Assembly: GCF_000478605.2 (NCBI RefSeq) | Contig: NZ_ASHX02000001.1 | Coordinates: 5,471,001 to 5,535,000 of the forward strand | Direction of reading: 5' to 3' | Length of the DNA stretch: 64,000 nt | DNA from: Streptomyces thermolilacinus SPC6 | GTDB lineage: Bacteria; Actinomycetota; Actinomycetes; Streptomycetales; Streptomycetaceae | In this document: positions 48,599-57,482 of the stretch, in pieces | How the letters are laid out: every line of letters begins with the position of its first letter | How positions within the stretch are numbered: the first letter of the stretch is position 1 | The notes under the pieces: generated by a model | What the model was told of the DNA's origin: nothing | Databases searched by the model: none | Seen by the model: the letters and a program-made list of their open reading frames with translations, nothing else | Program-made: the position numbers and the translations under genes

Positions 48599-49503
48599 GC
48601 GCGGGTGAACGGCTGACGGACGCCCTGTACGGGCTGGGCTGGGCGACGGTGAGGAAGCTGCCGGAGCCGGTCGCCGCGGGGCTGGGCCGAAGGATCGCCG
48701 ACACGGCGTGGAAGCGGCGCGGGCAGGGTGTGCTGCGGCTCGAGGCGAACCTGGCGCGGGTCGTGCCGGGCGCCTCGCCGGAGCGGCTGGCGGAACTGTC
48801 GCGCGCGGGGATGCGCTCGTACATGCGCTACTGGATGGAGTCGTTCCGGCTGCCGTCGTGGAGCGCGGAGCGGGTGGGCCGGTCCGTGGACATCAAGGAC
48901 CTGCACCACCTGACGGACGGCCTGGCCGCCGGGAAGGGCGTGGTGCTGGCGCTGCCGCACCTGGCCAACTGGGACCTCGCCGGGGTGTGGGCCACGCGGG
49001 TGCTGGGCGTGCCGTTCACGACGGTCGCCGAGCGGCTGAAGCCGGAGTCGCTGTACGACCGGTTCGTGGCGTACCGCGAGTCGCTCGGCATGGAGGTGCT
49101 GCCGCACACGGGCGGCGCCGCGTTCGGGGCGCTGGCGCGGCGGCTGCGTGCGGGCGGCCTGGTGTGCCTGGTCGCGGACCGTGACCTTTCGGCCTCCGGG
49201 GTCGAGGTGGACTTCTTCGGGGAGCGGGCGCGGATGCCCGCCGGTCCGGCGCTGCTGGCGCAGCACACCGGGGCGCTGCTGCTGTCGGCGACGCTCTGGT
49301 ACGAGGACGAGACGACGATGAGCGGCCGGGTGTACCCGCCGGTCGGGGTGCCGGAGACAGGCACGCGGGCGGAGAAGACGTCCTCGATGACGCAGGCGCT
49401 GGCGGACGCCTTCGCCGACGGAATCGCCGAGCACCCGGAGGACTGGCACATGCTGCAGCGGCTGTGGACGGCCGACCTGGACCCCGCGAAGGGGCCGAAG
49501 TGA
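48595..49503 (+). CDS. Phosphatidylinositol mannoside acyltransferase
   Basis: A 302-residue membrane-bound acyltransferase related to lauroyl/lipid A acyltransferases. LPHLANWDLAGVWATRVLG has the catalytic HX4D-type His and Asp; GLVCLVADRDLSASGVEVDFFG and ARMPAGPALLAQHTGALLL are further family blocks. Acylates mannose on PIM1 or PIM2. It overlaps both neighbours (pgsA-like and pimA) by four bases, a strong operon signature. Confidence 0.9.
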   Translation: MSAGERLTDALYGLGWATVRKLPEPVAAGLGRRIADTAWKRRGQGVLRLEANLARVVPGASPERLAELSRAGMRSYMRYWMESFRLPSWSAERVGRSVDIKDLHHLTDGLAAGKGVVLALPHLANWDLAGVWATRVLGVPFTTVAERLKPESLYDRFVAYRESLGMEVLPHTGGAAFGALARRLRAGGLVCLVADRDLSASGVEVDFFGERARMPAGPALLAQHTGALLLSATLWYEDETTMSGRVYPPVGVPETGTRAEKTSSMTQALADAFADGIAEHPEDWHMLQRLWTADLDPAKGPK

Positions 49504-50663
49504 GGATCGGCATCGTCTGCCCGTACTCCTGGGACGTGCCCGGAGGCGTCCAGTTCCATATCCGCGACCTGGCGGAGCACCTGATCCGGCTGGGCCACCA
49601 TGTGTCGGTGCTGGCGCCCGCGGACGACGGGACGCCGCTGCCGCCGTACGTCGTGTCGGCGGGACGGGCCGTTCCCGTGCCGTACAACGGGTCGGTGGCG
49701 CGGCTGAACTTCGGGTTCCTGTCGGCGGCGCGGGTGCGGCGGTGGCTGCACGACGGCACGTTCGACGTGATCCACATCCATGAGCCCGCGTCCCCGTCGG
49801 TGGGCCTGCTCGCCTGCTGGGCGGCGCAGGGCCCGATCGTGGCGACGTTCCACACGTCGAACCCCAGGTCGCGGGCGATGATCGCGGCGTACCCGATCCT
49901 CCAGCCCGCGCTGGAGAAGATCAGCGCGCGCATCGCGGTGAGCGAGTACGCGCGGCGGACGCTGGTGGAGCACCTGGGCGGCGACGCGGTGGTCATCCCC
50001 AACGGCGTGGACGTGGACTTCTTCGCGCGGGCCGAGCCGAAGGCGGCGTGGCAGGGGCAGACGCTGGGGTTCATCGGCCGGATCGACGAGCCGCGCAAGG
50101 GCCTGCCGGTGCTGATGCGGGCCCTGCCGAAGATCCTCAAGGCCCGGCCCGAGGCGAGGCTGCTGGTCGCGGGGCGCGGCGACGAGGAGGAGGCCGTCGC
50201 GTCGCTGCCGGCGGAGATGCGGCAGCGCGTCGAGTTCCTCGGGATGGTCAGCGACGAGGACAAGGCGCGGCTGCTGCGCAGCGTGGACGTGTACGTGGCG
50301 CCCAACACGGGCGGCGAGAGCTTCGGGATCATCCTGGTGGAGGCGCTGTCGGCGGGCGCCCCGGTCCTCGCCAGCGACCTGGACGCGTTCGCGCAGGTAC
50401 TGGACCAGGGCGCGGCAGGGGACCTGTTCGCCAACGAGGACGCGGACGCCCTCGCCGACGCGGCGATCCGGCTGCTCGGCGACGAGGAGAGGCGGGCCGG
50501 GCTGCGCGCGCGGGGCAGCGCCCATGTGCGGCGGTTCGACTGGTCGACGGTGGGCGCGGACATCCTGGCGGTGTACGAGACGGTGACGGACGGCGCGGCG
50601 TCGGTCGCGACGGACGAGCGGACGACGGGGCTGCTGGCCCGGTGGGGGCTGGGGCGCGACTGA
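49500..50663 (+). CDS. pimA: Phosphatidyl-myo-inositol mannosyltransferase PimA
   Basis: A 387-residue GT4 glycosyltransferase that transfers mannose from GDP-mannose to phosphatidylinositol. IGIVCPYSWDVPGGVQFHIRDLAEHL with the Gly-rich loop, FDVIHIHEPASPSVGLLA, VIPNGVDVDFFARAEP and the donor site NTGGESFGIILVEALSAGAPVLASDL (EX7E-type) are all present. GTG 49500 overlaps the acyltransferase stop. Cytoplasmic face of the membrane. Confidence 0.95.
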   Translation: MRIGIVCPYSWDVPGGVQFHIRDLAEHLIRLGHHVSVLAPADDGTPLPPYVVSAGRAVPVPYNGSVARLNFGFLSAARVRRWLHDGTFDVIHIHEPASPSVGLLACWAAQGPIVATFHTSNPRSRAMIAAYPILQPALEKISARIAVSEYARRTLVEHLGGDAVVIPNGVDVDFFARAEPKAAWQGQTLGFIGRIDEPRKGLPVLMRALPKILKARPEARLLVAGRGDEEEAVASLPAEMRQRVEFLGMVSDEDKARLLRSVDVYVAPNTGGESFGIILVEALSAGAPVLASDLDAFAQVLDQGAAGDLFANEDADALADAAIRLLGDEERRAGLRARGSAHVRRFDWSTVGADILAVYETVTDGAASVATDERTTGLLARWGLGRD

Positions 50664-50675
50664 GGGGGTTCGCCG

Positions 50676-51563
50676 ATGGCGGGGCGTGTTTCGGTACGGC
50701 GGCTGGATCTGGGGTACTTCGTCCGGCCCGCGGAGGAGGCCGGTACGCCCTGGCCGCGTGTGGAGCCCGTGCTCGCCTACCTGGTACGGCACGAGGCGGG
50801 GCTGCTGCTGTTCGACACGGGCGTCGGGGGCGGTGACCCCGAGGCGGAGGCCCACTACCGGCCGCGCCGCCGGGACCTGCGGGAGGCGCTGGCGGCGGCC
50901 GGGGCGGAGCCGGGCGACATCGCCCTGGTGGTCAACTGCCATCTGCACTTCGACCACTGCGGCGGCAACCCGCTGCTGGCGGGCCGGACCGTCCTCGTAC
51001 AGCGGCGGGAGCTGGCGGCCGCGCGCGCGGGCGGGTACACGATCGACGCGCTGGTGGACTTCCCCGGAGCGCGGTACGAGGAACTGGACGGCGAGGCGGA
51101 GGTGTGGCCGGGCGTCCATGTCGTGCCGACGCCCGGGCACACGGACGGGCACCAGTCGCTGGTCGTGTCCGGGCCGGACGGGGTGACGGTGCTGGCGGGC
51201 CAGGCGTACGACTTCGCCTCGGAGTTCGGGTCCGACGAGATGGCCCGGCGGGCGGCGCTGGACCCGGCGGGCGCCCGGGGCGGTGCCGGGGGTGGCTCGG
51301 GCGCCGGGGGCGGTGCGGGCGGTGCCGGGGGTGGCTCGGGCGCCGGGGGCGGTGCGGGCGGTGCCGGGGGTGGCTCGGGCGCCGGGGGCGGTGCGGGCGG
51401 TGCCGGGGGTGGCTCGGGGTGCGGCTCCGCAGCCGTGCCGTACCGGCCCTGGCTGGACCGGCTGGCCGGCTTCGGGCCCCGCCGGGTGGTGTTCGCGCAC
51501 GACCGGTCCGTGTGGGAGGGCGCCATGCCCGCGGGCGGGGGAGCGGCCGGGGCGTCCCGGTAG
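50676..51563 (+). CDS. Metallo-beta-lactamase-fold hydrolase (lactonase-like) with internal Gly-rich repeat
   Basis: A 295-residue metalloenzyme. The zinc motif HLHFDHCGGN (HXHXDH) and VVPTPGHTDGHQSLVV, with LLLFDTGVG upstream, mark an MBL-fold protein like N-acyl-homoserine lactonases (AttM/AiiA). Between the third metal-binding strand and the C-terminal PWLDRLAGFGPRRVVFAHD block is an insertion of about 45 Gly/Ala/Ser residues from a 39-base tandem repeat. Last His and Asp are conserved. It follows pimA by 12 bases. Substrate is unknown. Confidence 0.85.
   Translation: MAGRVSVRRLDLGYFVRPAEEAGTPWPRVEPVLAYLVRHEAGLLLFDTGVGGGDPEAEAHYRPRRRDLREALAAAGAEPGDIALVVNCHLHFDHCGGNPLLAGRTVLVQRRELAAARAGGYTIDALVDFPGARYEELDGEAEVWPGVHVVPTPGHTDGHQSLVVSGPDGVTVLAGQAYDFASEFGSDEMARRAALDPAGARGGAGGGSGAGGGAGGAGGGSGAGGGAGGAGGGSGAGGGAGGAGGGSGCGSAAVPYRPWLDRLAGFGPRRVVFAHDRSVWEGAMPAGGGAAGASR
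51282..51418 (+). repeat. 39-base tandem repeat coding a Gly/Ala/Ser insert
   Basis: Three complete units (51282-51320, 51321-51359, 51360-51398) and a partial fourth, each coding GAGGGSGAGGGAG. Copies are identical at nucleotide level. Confidence 0.9.
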
Positions 51564-51574
51564 CCTTTGCGCCC

Positions 51575-52117
51575 GTGACCGAAACGCTGATCTGGATCGC
51601 CGTCGCCCTGTTCGCGATCGGCCTGTACCTGAGCTGGACCGCGGGGCGGCTCGACCGGCTGCACGCCCGCATCGACGCCGCGCGCGCCGCGCTCGACGCG
51701 CAGCTGCTGCGGCGCGCCTCGGTCGCCCAGGAGCTGGCCACGTCGGGCATCCTCGACCCGGCGGCGTCCATCGTGCTCTACCAGGCCGCGCACGCCGCGC
51801 GGCAGGCCGAGGAGGAGCACCGGGAGGTCGCCGAGAGCGAGCTGAGCCAGGCGCTGCGGGCCGTGTTCGGCGAGCCGGAGCAGATGGAGGCCGTACGGGC
51901 GGTGCCCGGCGGGGAGGAGGCGGCCGGTGAGCTGGCCGCCGCGGTGCGCCGGGTGCCGATGGCGCGGCGCTTCCACAACGACGCGGTGCGGGCGGCACGG
52001 GCACTGCGGCGGCACCGGAAGGTGCGGTGGTTCCGGCTGGCGGGGCACGCGCCGTTCCCGATGGCGTTCGAGATGGACGACGAGCCGCCGGTCGCCCTCG
52101 CGGACCGGCCCGCCTGA
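51575..52117 (+). CDS. LemA-like single-pass membrane protein
   Basis: A 180-residue protein with an N-terminal helix (LIWIAVALFAIGLYLSW) followed by RLDRLHARIDAARAALDAQLLRRASVAQ, which resembles the LemA N-terminal coil (one helix, then AWAxIDVQLKRR-type). The C-terminal RRFHNDAVRAARALRRHRKVRWFRLAGHAPFPMAFE recalls the LemA RRFYND...FE end. Function unknown. GTG 51575 is 11 bases after the MBL gene; TAGCCT is nine bases upstream of it. Confidence 0.7.
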   Translation: MTETLIWIAVALFAIGLYLSWTAGRLDRLHARIDAARAALDAQLLRRASVAQELATSGILDPAASIVLYQAAHAARQAEEEHREVAESELSQALRAVFGEPEQMEAVRAVPGGEEAAGELAAAVRRVPMARRFHNDAVRAARALRRHRKVRWFRLAGHAPFPMAFEMDDEPPVALADRPA

Positions 52118-52416
52118 CACCACGGGCCACAGCCGTCGGATCGGCGCGCCCGACATCCGCCACCGCCAGCCTCGGCCCTGCGACACCCACCACCGGCCAC
52201 GGCCCTAGGACCGGCGTGCCCTGACAACCACCACCGGCCACGGCCCTCGGACCGGCCCGCCGGACACCCGCCACCAGCCACAGCCGATATCCGGCCACTC
52301 CAAAACGAGCCACCGGCTCCTCATTGGCCCTTGCAGTGGACTGGTCGGCGCGTGTTTGCTGCCTGTGTTGTCCCCGGGTCGTCGTACCCGCCCCGTTTCT
52401 CCATGTGAGGTCTGAC
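52118..52416. other. Repeat-rich intergenic region before pdxS
   Basis: Between 52118 and about 52300 the phrase CCACCACCGGCCACGGCCCT and degenerate relatives recur three to four times at about 50-base spacing. The last 90 bases are less repetitive and would hold the pdxS promoter. I see no gene. Confidence 0.6.
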
Positions 52417-53331
52417 GTGTCCACCACGCCCACCACCACCCCGCAGTCCCCCGAGACCGGCACCGCGCGCGTGAAGCGCGGCATGGCCGAGCAGCTCAAG
52501 GGCGGCGTGATCATGGACGTCGTCACGCCGGAGCAGGCGAAGATCGCCGAGGACGCCGGCGCCGTCGCGGTCATGGCCCTGGAGCGGGTCCCCGCCGACA
52601 TCCGCAAGGACGGCGGCGTGGCCCGCATGTCCGACCCGGACATGATCGAGGGCATCATCGACGCCGTCTCGATCCCGGTCATGGCCAAGTCCCGCATCGG
52701 CCACTTCGTCGAGGCGCAGGTCCTCCAGTCCCTCGGCGTGGACTACATCGACGAGTCCGAGGTCCTCACCCCGGCCGACGAGGTCAACCACTCCGACAAG
52801 TGGGCCTTCACCACCCCCTTCGTGTGCGGCGCCACCAACCTGGGCGAGGCCCTGCGCCGCATCGCCGAGGGCGCGGCCATGATCCGCTCCAAGGGCGAGG
52901 CCGGAACCGGTAACGTCGTCGAGGCCGTCCGCCACCTGCGCCAGATCAAGAACGAGATCGCCAGGCTGCGCGGCTACGACAACAACGAGCTGTACGCCGC
53001 CGCCAAGGAGCTGCGCGCCCCGTACGAGCTGGTCAAGGAGGTCGCCGAGCTCGGCAAGCTGCCGGTCGTGCTGTTCTCCGCCGGTGGTGTCGCCACCCCG
53101 GCCGACGCCGCGCTGATGCGCCAGCTCGGCGCCGAGGGCGTCTTCGTCGGCTCCGGCATCTTCAAGTCCGGCGACCCGGCCAAGCGCGCCGCCGCCATCG
53201 TGAAGGCCACCACCTTCTACGACGACCCGAAGATCATCGCGGACGCCTCCCGCAACCTGGGCGAGGCCATGGTCGGCATCAACTGCGACACCCTGCCCGA
53301 GGCCGAGCGCTACGCGAACCGGGGCTGGTAA
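52417..53331 (+). CDS. pdxS: Pyridoxal 5'-phosphate synthase, synthase subunit PdxS
   Basis: A 304-residue TIM-barrel enzyme that builds PLP from ribose 5-phosphate, glyceraldehyde 3-phosphate and ammonia delivered by PdxT. GGVIMDVVTPEQAKIAEDAG, ARMSDPDMIEGIIDAVSIPV, GEAGTGNVVEAVRHLR and FVGSGIFKSGDPAKRA are family blocks. GTG 52417 follows GAGG by six bases. Five bases separate it from pdxT. Confidence 0.97.
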   Translation: MSTTPTTTPQSPETGTARVKRGMAEQLKGGVIMDVVTPEQAKIAEDAGAVAVMALERVPADIRKDGGVARMSDPDMIEGIIDAVSIPVMAKSRIGHFVEAQVLQSLGVDYIDESEVLTPADEVNHSDKWAFTTPFVCGATNLGEALRRIAEGAAMIRSKGEAGTGNVVEAVRHLRQIKNEIARLRGYDNNELYAAAKELRAPYELVKEVAELGKLPVVLFSAGGVATPADAALMRQLGAEGVFVGSGIFKSGDPAKRAAAIVKATTFYDDPKIIADASRNLGEAMVGINCDTLPEAERYANRGW

Positions 53332-53336
53332 CACCC

Positions 53337-53933
53337 ATGAGCAGCACCCCCGTCATCGGCGTCCTGGCCCTCCAGGGCGACGTACGGGAGCACCTGATCG
53401 CCCTGGCCGCGGCGGACGCCGTGGCCAGGCCGGTCCGGCGCCCCGAGGAGCTCGCCGAGGTGGACGGCCTGGTCATCCCGGGCGGCGAGTCCACCACGAT
53501 CTCCAAGCTGGCGAACCTGTTCGGCATGATGGAGCCGCTGCGCGAGCGCGTCGCCGCCGGGCTGCCGGTCTACGGCACCTGCGCCGGCCTGATCATGCTC
53601 GCCGACAAGATCCTCGACCCGCGGTCGGGCCAGGAGACCCTGGGCGGCATCGACATGATCGTCCGCCGCAACGCCTTCGGGCGGCAGAACGAGTCCTTCG
53701 AGGCCCGCGTCGATGTCACCGGCGTCGAGGGCGGCCCCGTGGAGGGCGTCTTCATCCGCGCCCCGTGGGTCGAGTCGGTCGGCGCGTCCGCCGAGGTCCT
53801 CGCCGAGTACGACGGCCACATCGTCGCCGTACGGCAGGGCAACGCGCTCGCCACGTCCTTCCACCCGGAACTGACCGGTGACCACCGGGTGCACGCCCTC
53901 TTCGTCGAGATGGTGCGCGCCGTGGCCGCATGA
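53337..53933 (+). CDS. pdxT: Pyridoxal 5'-phosphate synthase, glutaminase subunit PdxT
   Basis: A 198-residue class I glutaminase that supplies ammonia to PdxS. The nucleophile region PVYGTCAGLIMLADKI contains Cys81, and the C-terminal ATSFHPELTGDHRVH supplies His and Glu of the triad. VIPGGESTTISKLANLFGM is another PdxT hallmark. Forms the PdxS12-PdxT12 complex. Confidence 0.97.
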   Translation: MSSTPVIGVLALQGDVREHLIALAAADAVARPVRRPEELAEVDGLVIPGGESTTISKLANLFGMMEPLRERVAAGLPVYGTCAGLIMLADKILDPRSGQETLGGIDMIVRRNAFGRQNESFEARVDVTGVEGGPVEGVFIRAPWVESVGASAEVLAEYDGHIVAVRQGNALATSFHPELTGDHRVHALFVEMVRAVAA

Positions 53934-53992
53934 GATCCCGGTAGGATCTCTGGGGTTCGTTCTGAATTTGGTTACGCGAAGGAGACAGGCAG

Positions 53993-54745
53993 ATGTCCGG
54001 CCACTCTAAATGGGCTACGACGAAGCACAAGAAGGCCGTGATCGACGCCAAGCGCGGCAAGCTCTTCGCGAAGCTGATCAAGAACATCGAGGTCGCCGCC
54101 CGCACCGGCGGCGGTGACCCCGATGGCAATCCGACGCTCTACGACGCCATTCAGAAGGCCAAGAAGCAGTCGGTTCCGAACAAGAACATCGACTCCGCGG
54201 TCAAGCGCGGCTCCGGCCAGGAGGCCGGCGGCGCCGACTACGAGACGATCATGTACGAGGGCTACGGCCCGAACGGTGTCGCGGTGCTCATCGAGTGCCT
54301 CACCGACAACCGCAACCGCGCCGCCTCCGACGTGCGCGTCGCCATGACCCGCAACGGCGGCTCGATGGCCGACCCGGGCTCCGTCTCGTACCTCTTCAAC
54401 CGCAAGGGCGTCGTCATCGTCCCCAAGGGCGACCTGACCGAGGACGACGTGCTCGGCGCGGTCCTCGACGCCGGCGCGGAGGAGGTGAACGACCTCGGCG
54501 AGACCTTCGAGGTGATCAGCGAGGCCACCGACCTGGTCGCGGTCCGCACCGCCCTCCAGGAGGCCGGCATCGACTACGAGTCGGCCGAGGCCAGCTTCGT
54601 CCCGACCATGCAGGTCGAACTGGACGAGGAAGGCGCCCGCAAGATCTTCAAGCTGATCGACGCGCTGGAGGACAGCGACGACGTGCAGAACGTCTTCGCC
54701 AACTTCGACGTCTCCGACGACGTCATGGCGAAGGTGGACGCCTGA
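53993..54745 (+). CDS. YebC/PmpR-family transcriptional regulator or translation factor
   Basis: A 250-residue protein. The N-terminal SGHSKWATTKHKKAVIDAKR and GPNGVAVLIECLTDNRNRAAS are the YebC hallmarks. YebC proteins were called DNA-binding regulators; recent work links the family to relief of ribosome stalling at proline runs. A TAGGAT -10-like hexamer at 53942-53947 and a good ribosome site (AAGGAGACAGG) precede the ATG. Its position before ruvC is conserved in actinobacteria. Confidence 0.92.
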   Translation: MSGHSKWATTKHKKAVIDAKRGKLFAKLIKNIEVAARTGGGDPDGNPTLYDAIQKAKKQSVPNKNIDSAVKRGSGQEAGGADYETIMYEGYGPNGVAVLIECLTDNRNRAASDVRVAMTRNGGSMADPGSVSYLFNRKGVVIVPKGDLTEDDVLGAVLDAGAEEVNDLGETFEVISEATDLVAVRTALQEAGIDYESAEASFVPTMQVELDEEGARKIFKLIDALEDSDDVQNVFANFDVSDDVMAKVDA

Positions 54746-54872
54746 CCGGCGTGATCCGCGCCAGGTCCGGCGCGGGGCACGCCTGATCCCCGGCACGTCA
54801 CGCCCGGTCACGGGCGGGGCACGCCCGATCCACGGCGGCACCGCCCGAGGCGGCACCACCGACAGAACGCGC

Positions 54873-54907
54873 CGACGGGCCGACGGGACACCCCCGTCGG
54901 CCCGTCG
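54873..54907 (+). terminator. Terminator after the yebC-type gene
   Basis: Perfect 15-base arms (54873-54887, 54893-54907) with a five-base loop. Confidence 0.8.
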
Positions 54908-54986
54908 CGTTGTCAGTCCCAGCCGATAGCCTGCGGCAACATGGGGAATCGCCCGGCCGCGGCCGGGGGAGGACGAAGGAGGCCGC

Positions 54987-55517
54987 GTGCGCGTGCTAGG
55001 GGTGGACCCGGGGCTGACCCGGTGCGGGATCGGCGTCGTCGAGGGGGTCGCGGGGCGCCCGCTGGCCATGCTCGGCGTCGGCGTCGTCCGCACACCCGCC
55101 GACGCCGACATCGGCCACCGCCTCGTCGCCATCGAGCGCGGAATGGAGGAGTGGCTGGACGAGCACCGGCCCGAACTGGTCGCCGTGGAGCGCGTCTTCA
55201 GCCAGCACAACGTACGCACGGTGATGGGCACCGCCCAGGCCAGCGCCGTCGCCATGCTGTGCGCGTCCCGCCGCGGCATCCCCGTCGCCCTCCACACGCC
55301 CAGCGAGGTCAAGGCCGCCGTCACCGGCAGCGGCCGCGCCGACAAGGCGCAGGTCGGCGCCATGGTCACCCGTATCCTCCGGCTCGCCGCGCCGCCCAGG
55401 CCCGCCGACGCCGCCGACGCCCTCGCCCTCGCCATCTGCCACATCTGGCGCGCCCCCGCGCACAACCGCCTCCAGCAGGCGGTCGCCCAGCACGCGTTGA
55501 AAGGCCGAACCGCATGA
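54987..55517 (+). CDS. ruvC: Holliday junction resolvase RuvC
   Basis: A 176-residue RNase H-fold endonuclease that cuts Holliday junctions. VLGVDPGLTRCGIGVVEG holds the first catalytic Asp, LVAVERVFSQHNVRTVMG the Glu, and ADAADALALAICH the C-terminal Asp pair. GTG 54987 follows GGAGG. The stop overlaps ruvA in ATGA. Confidence 0.96.
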   Translation: MRVLGVDPGLTRCGIGVVEGVAGRPLAMLGVGVVRTPADADIGHRLVAIERGMEEWLDEHRPELVAVERVFSQHNVRTVMGTAQASAVAMLCASRRGIPVALHTPSEVKAAVTGSGRADKAQVGAMVTRILRLAAPPRPADAADALALAICHIWRAPAHNRLQQAVAQHALKGRTA

Positions 55518-56119
55518 TCGCCTTCGTGACCGGCCCGGTCGCCGCCCTCGCCCCGACCACCGCAGTCATCGAGGTCGGCGGCGTCGGCATGGCCGTCCAG
55601 TGCACACCGAACACCCTGTCCACCCTGAGGATCGGTCAGGAGGCCCGCCTCCACACGTCGTTGGTCGTCCGCGAGGACTCCCTCACGCTGTACGGCTTCG
55701 CCGACGACGACGAGCGGCAGGTGTTCGAACTGCTCCAGACCGCCAGCGGCGTCGGCCCCCGCCTCGCGCAGGCCATGCTCGCCGTCCACACCCCCGACGC
55801 GCTGCGCGCCGCCGTCGCCTCGGGTGACGAGAAGGCCCTCACGGCCGTGCCCGGCATCGGCAAGAAGGGCGCGCAGAAACTGCTGTTGGAGCTGAGGGAC
55901 CGGCTCGGCGCCCCGCTCGGCACGACGGCCCGGCCCGCCACCGCCGCACCCGGCTGGCGCGACCAGCTCCACGCCGCGCTCGTCGGCCTCGGCTACGCCG
56001 CCCGCGAAGCCGACGACGCCGTCACCGCCGTCACCCCGCACGCTGAGGCCGCCGACGGCGAACCGCAGATCGGCGCCCTGCTGAAGGCTGCCCTCCAGAC
56101 CCTCAACCGCGCCCGCTAG
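55514..56119 (+). CDS. ruvA: Holliday junction branch migration protein RuvA
   Basis: A 201-residue DNA-binding protein with an N-terminal OB fold (MIAFVTGPVAALAPTTAVIEV), two helix-hairpin-helix motifs (FELLQTASGVGPRLAQAML and ALTAVPGIGKKGAQKLLLEL), and the C-terminal RuvB-contacting domain (LHAALVGLGYAAREADDAV). Targets RuvB to junctions. Overlaps ruvC. Confidence 0.96.
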   Translation: MIAFVTGPVAALAPTTAVIEVGGVGMAVQCTPNTLSTLRIGQEARLHTSLVVREDSLTLYGFADDDERQVFELLQTASGVGPRLAQAMLAVHTPDALRAAVASGDEKALTAVPGIGKKGAQKLLLELRDRLGAPLGTTARPATAAPGWRDQLHAALVGLGYAAREADDAVTAVTPHAEAADGEPQIGALLKAALQTLNRAR

Positions 56120-56199
56120 CCTCCGCCGGACCCGGACCCGGACCGCGCCCGCCCGGCCAGGCCCCGCCAGGCCCCCACCACCCCACGAGGAGACGTGCA

Positions 56200-57294
56200 G
56201 TGAACTGGGACGAGACGACCGACGAGACCGCCCCCGAGCGGCCCGTCGGCCCCGCCGCGGACCGGCTGGTGGGGTCTGCCGCCGACGGCGACGACCAGGC
56301 CGTCGAGGCCGCCCTGCGGCCCAAGGACCTGGACGAGTTCATCGGCCAGGAGAAGGTCCGCGAACAGCTCGACCTCGTCCTCAAGGCCGCCCGCGCCCGA
56401 GGCGCCACCGCCGATCACGTCCTGCTGTCCGGCGCGCCCGGCCTCGGCAAGACCACCCTCTCCATGATCATCGCGGCGGAGATGAGCGCCCCCATCCGCA
56501 TCACCTCCGGCCCCGCCATCCAGCACGCCGGTGACCTCGCCGCGATCCTCTCCTCCCTCCAGGAGGGCGAGGTCCTCTTCCTCGACGAGATCCACCGCAT
56601 GTCCCGTCCCGCCGAGGAGATGCTGTACATGGCGATGGAGGACTTCCGCGTCGACGTGATCGTCGGCAAGGGCCCCGGCGCCACCGCCATCCCGCTCGAA
56701 CTGCCGCCGTTCACCCTCGTCGGCGCCACCACCCGGGCCGGACTCCTCCCCCCGCCGCTGCGCGACCGCTTCGGCTTCACCGGGCACATGGAGTTCTACG
56801 CCCCCGCCGAGCTGGAGCGTGTCGTCCACCGCTCCGCCCGTCTCCTCGACGTGGAGATCGACACCGAGGGCGCCGCCGAGATCGCCGGCCGCTCCCGCGG
56901 CACCCCCCGCATCGCCAACCGGCTCCTGCGCCGCGTCCGCGACTACGCGCAGGTCAGAGCCGACGGGATCATCACCCGCGAGATCGCCGCGACCGCGCTC
57001 GCCGTGTACGAGGTCGATGCCCGCGGCCTGGACCGGCTCGACCGCGCCGTGCTGGAGGCCCTGCTGAAGCTGTTCGGCGGCGGCCCCGTCGGCCTGTCCA
57101 CGCTCGCCGTGGCCGTCGGGGAGGAGCGGGAGACCGTCGAGGAGGTCGCCGAACCGTTTCTCGTACGGGAGGGACTGCTCGCCCGGACACCCAGGGGACG
57201 CGTCGCCACCCCGGCCGCCTGGGCGCACCTCGGACTCGTACCGCCGCAGGCCGCGGGCCCTGCGACGGGGCAACCGGGGCTGTTCGACGCGTGA
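56200..57294 (+). CDS. ruvB: Holliday junction DNA helicase RuvB
   Basis: A 364-residue AAA+ motor. Walker A is GAPGLGKTTL, Walker B is EVLFLDEIHRM, sensor 1 is LVGATTRAGLLPPPLRDRFG with the arginine finger region, and the C-terminal winged helix follows. GTG 56200 follows GAGGAGA. It lies 80 bases after ruvA, with the usual Gly-Pro-rich intergenic stretch, so it may have its own ribosome site only. Confidence 0.96.
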   Translation: MNWDETTDETAPERPVGPAADRLVGSAADGDDQAVEAALRPKDLDEFIGQEKVREQLDLVLKAARARGATADHVLLSGAPGLGKTTLSMIIAAEMSAPIRITSGPAIQHAGDLAAILSSLQEGEVLFLDEIHRMSRPAEEMLYMAMEDFRVDVIVGKGPGATAIPLELPPFTLVGATTRAGLLPPPLRDRFGFTGHMEFYAPAELERVVHRSARLLDVEIDTEGAAEIAGRSRGTPRIANRLLRRVRDYAQVRADGIITREIAATALAVYEVDARGLDRLDRAVLEALLKLFGGGPVGLSTLAVAVGEERETVEEVAEPFLVREGLLARTPRGRVATPAAWAHLGLVPPQAAGPATGQPGLFDA

Positions 57295-57482
57295 CGGCGC
57301 GGACACGCCGCGCGTGACGGCGCGGAGACTCGCCGGGTCAGGAACCACGGTGCGATGCTGGGCGTTGTTCCATCGATGCGGACTCGCCTAGACTCCGCCG
57401 ATGCCGCCCTTTCAGGTCGGCGTGCCCACCCCCGTAGATCAGGCCGCCTCACCAGCGCGGTCGTGCGAAGGAATTCCGTCCC

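Noticed and set aside
54941..55513. A longer RuvA starting upstream of 55514
   Set aside because: The extension is in another frame of ruvC and is Arg-rich; the ATGA overlap with ruvC marks the true start.
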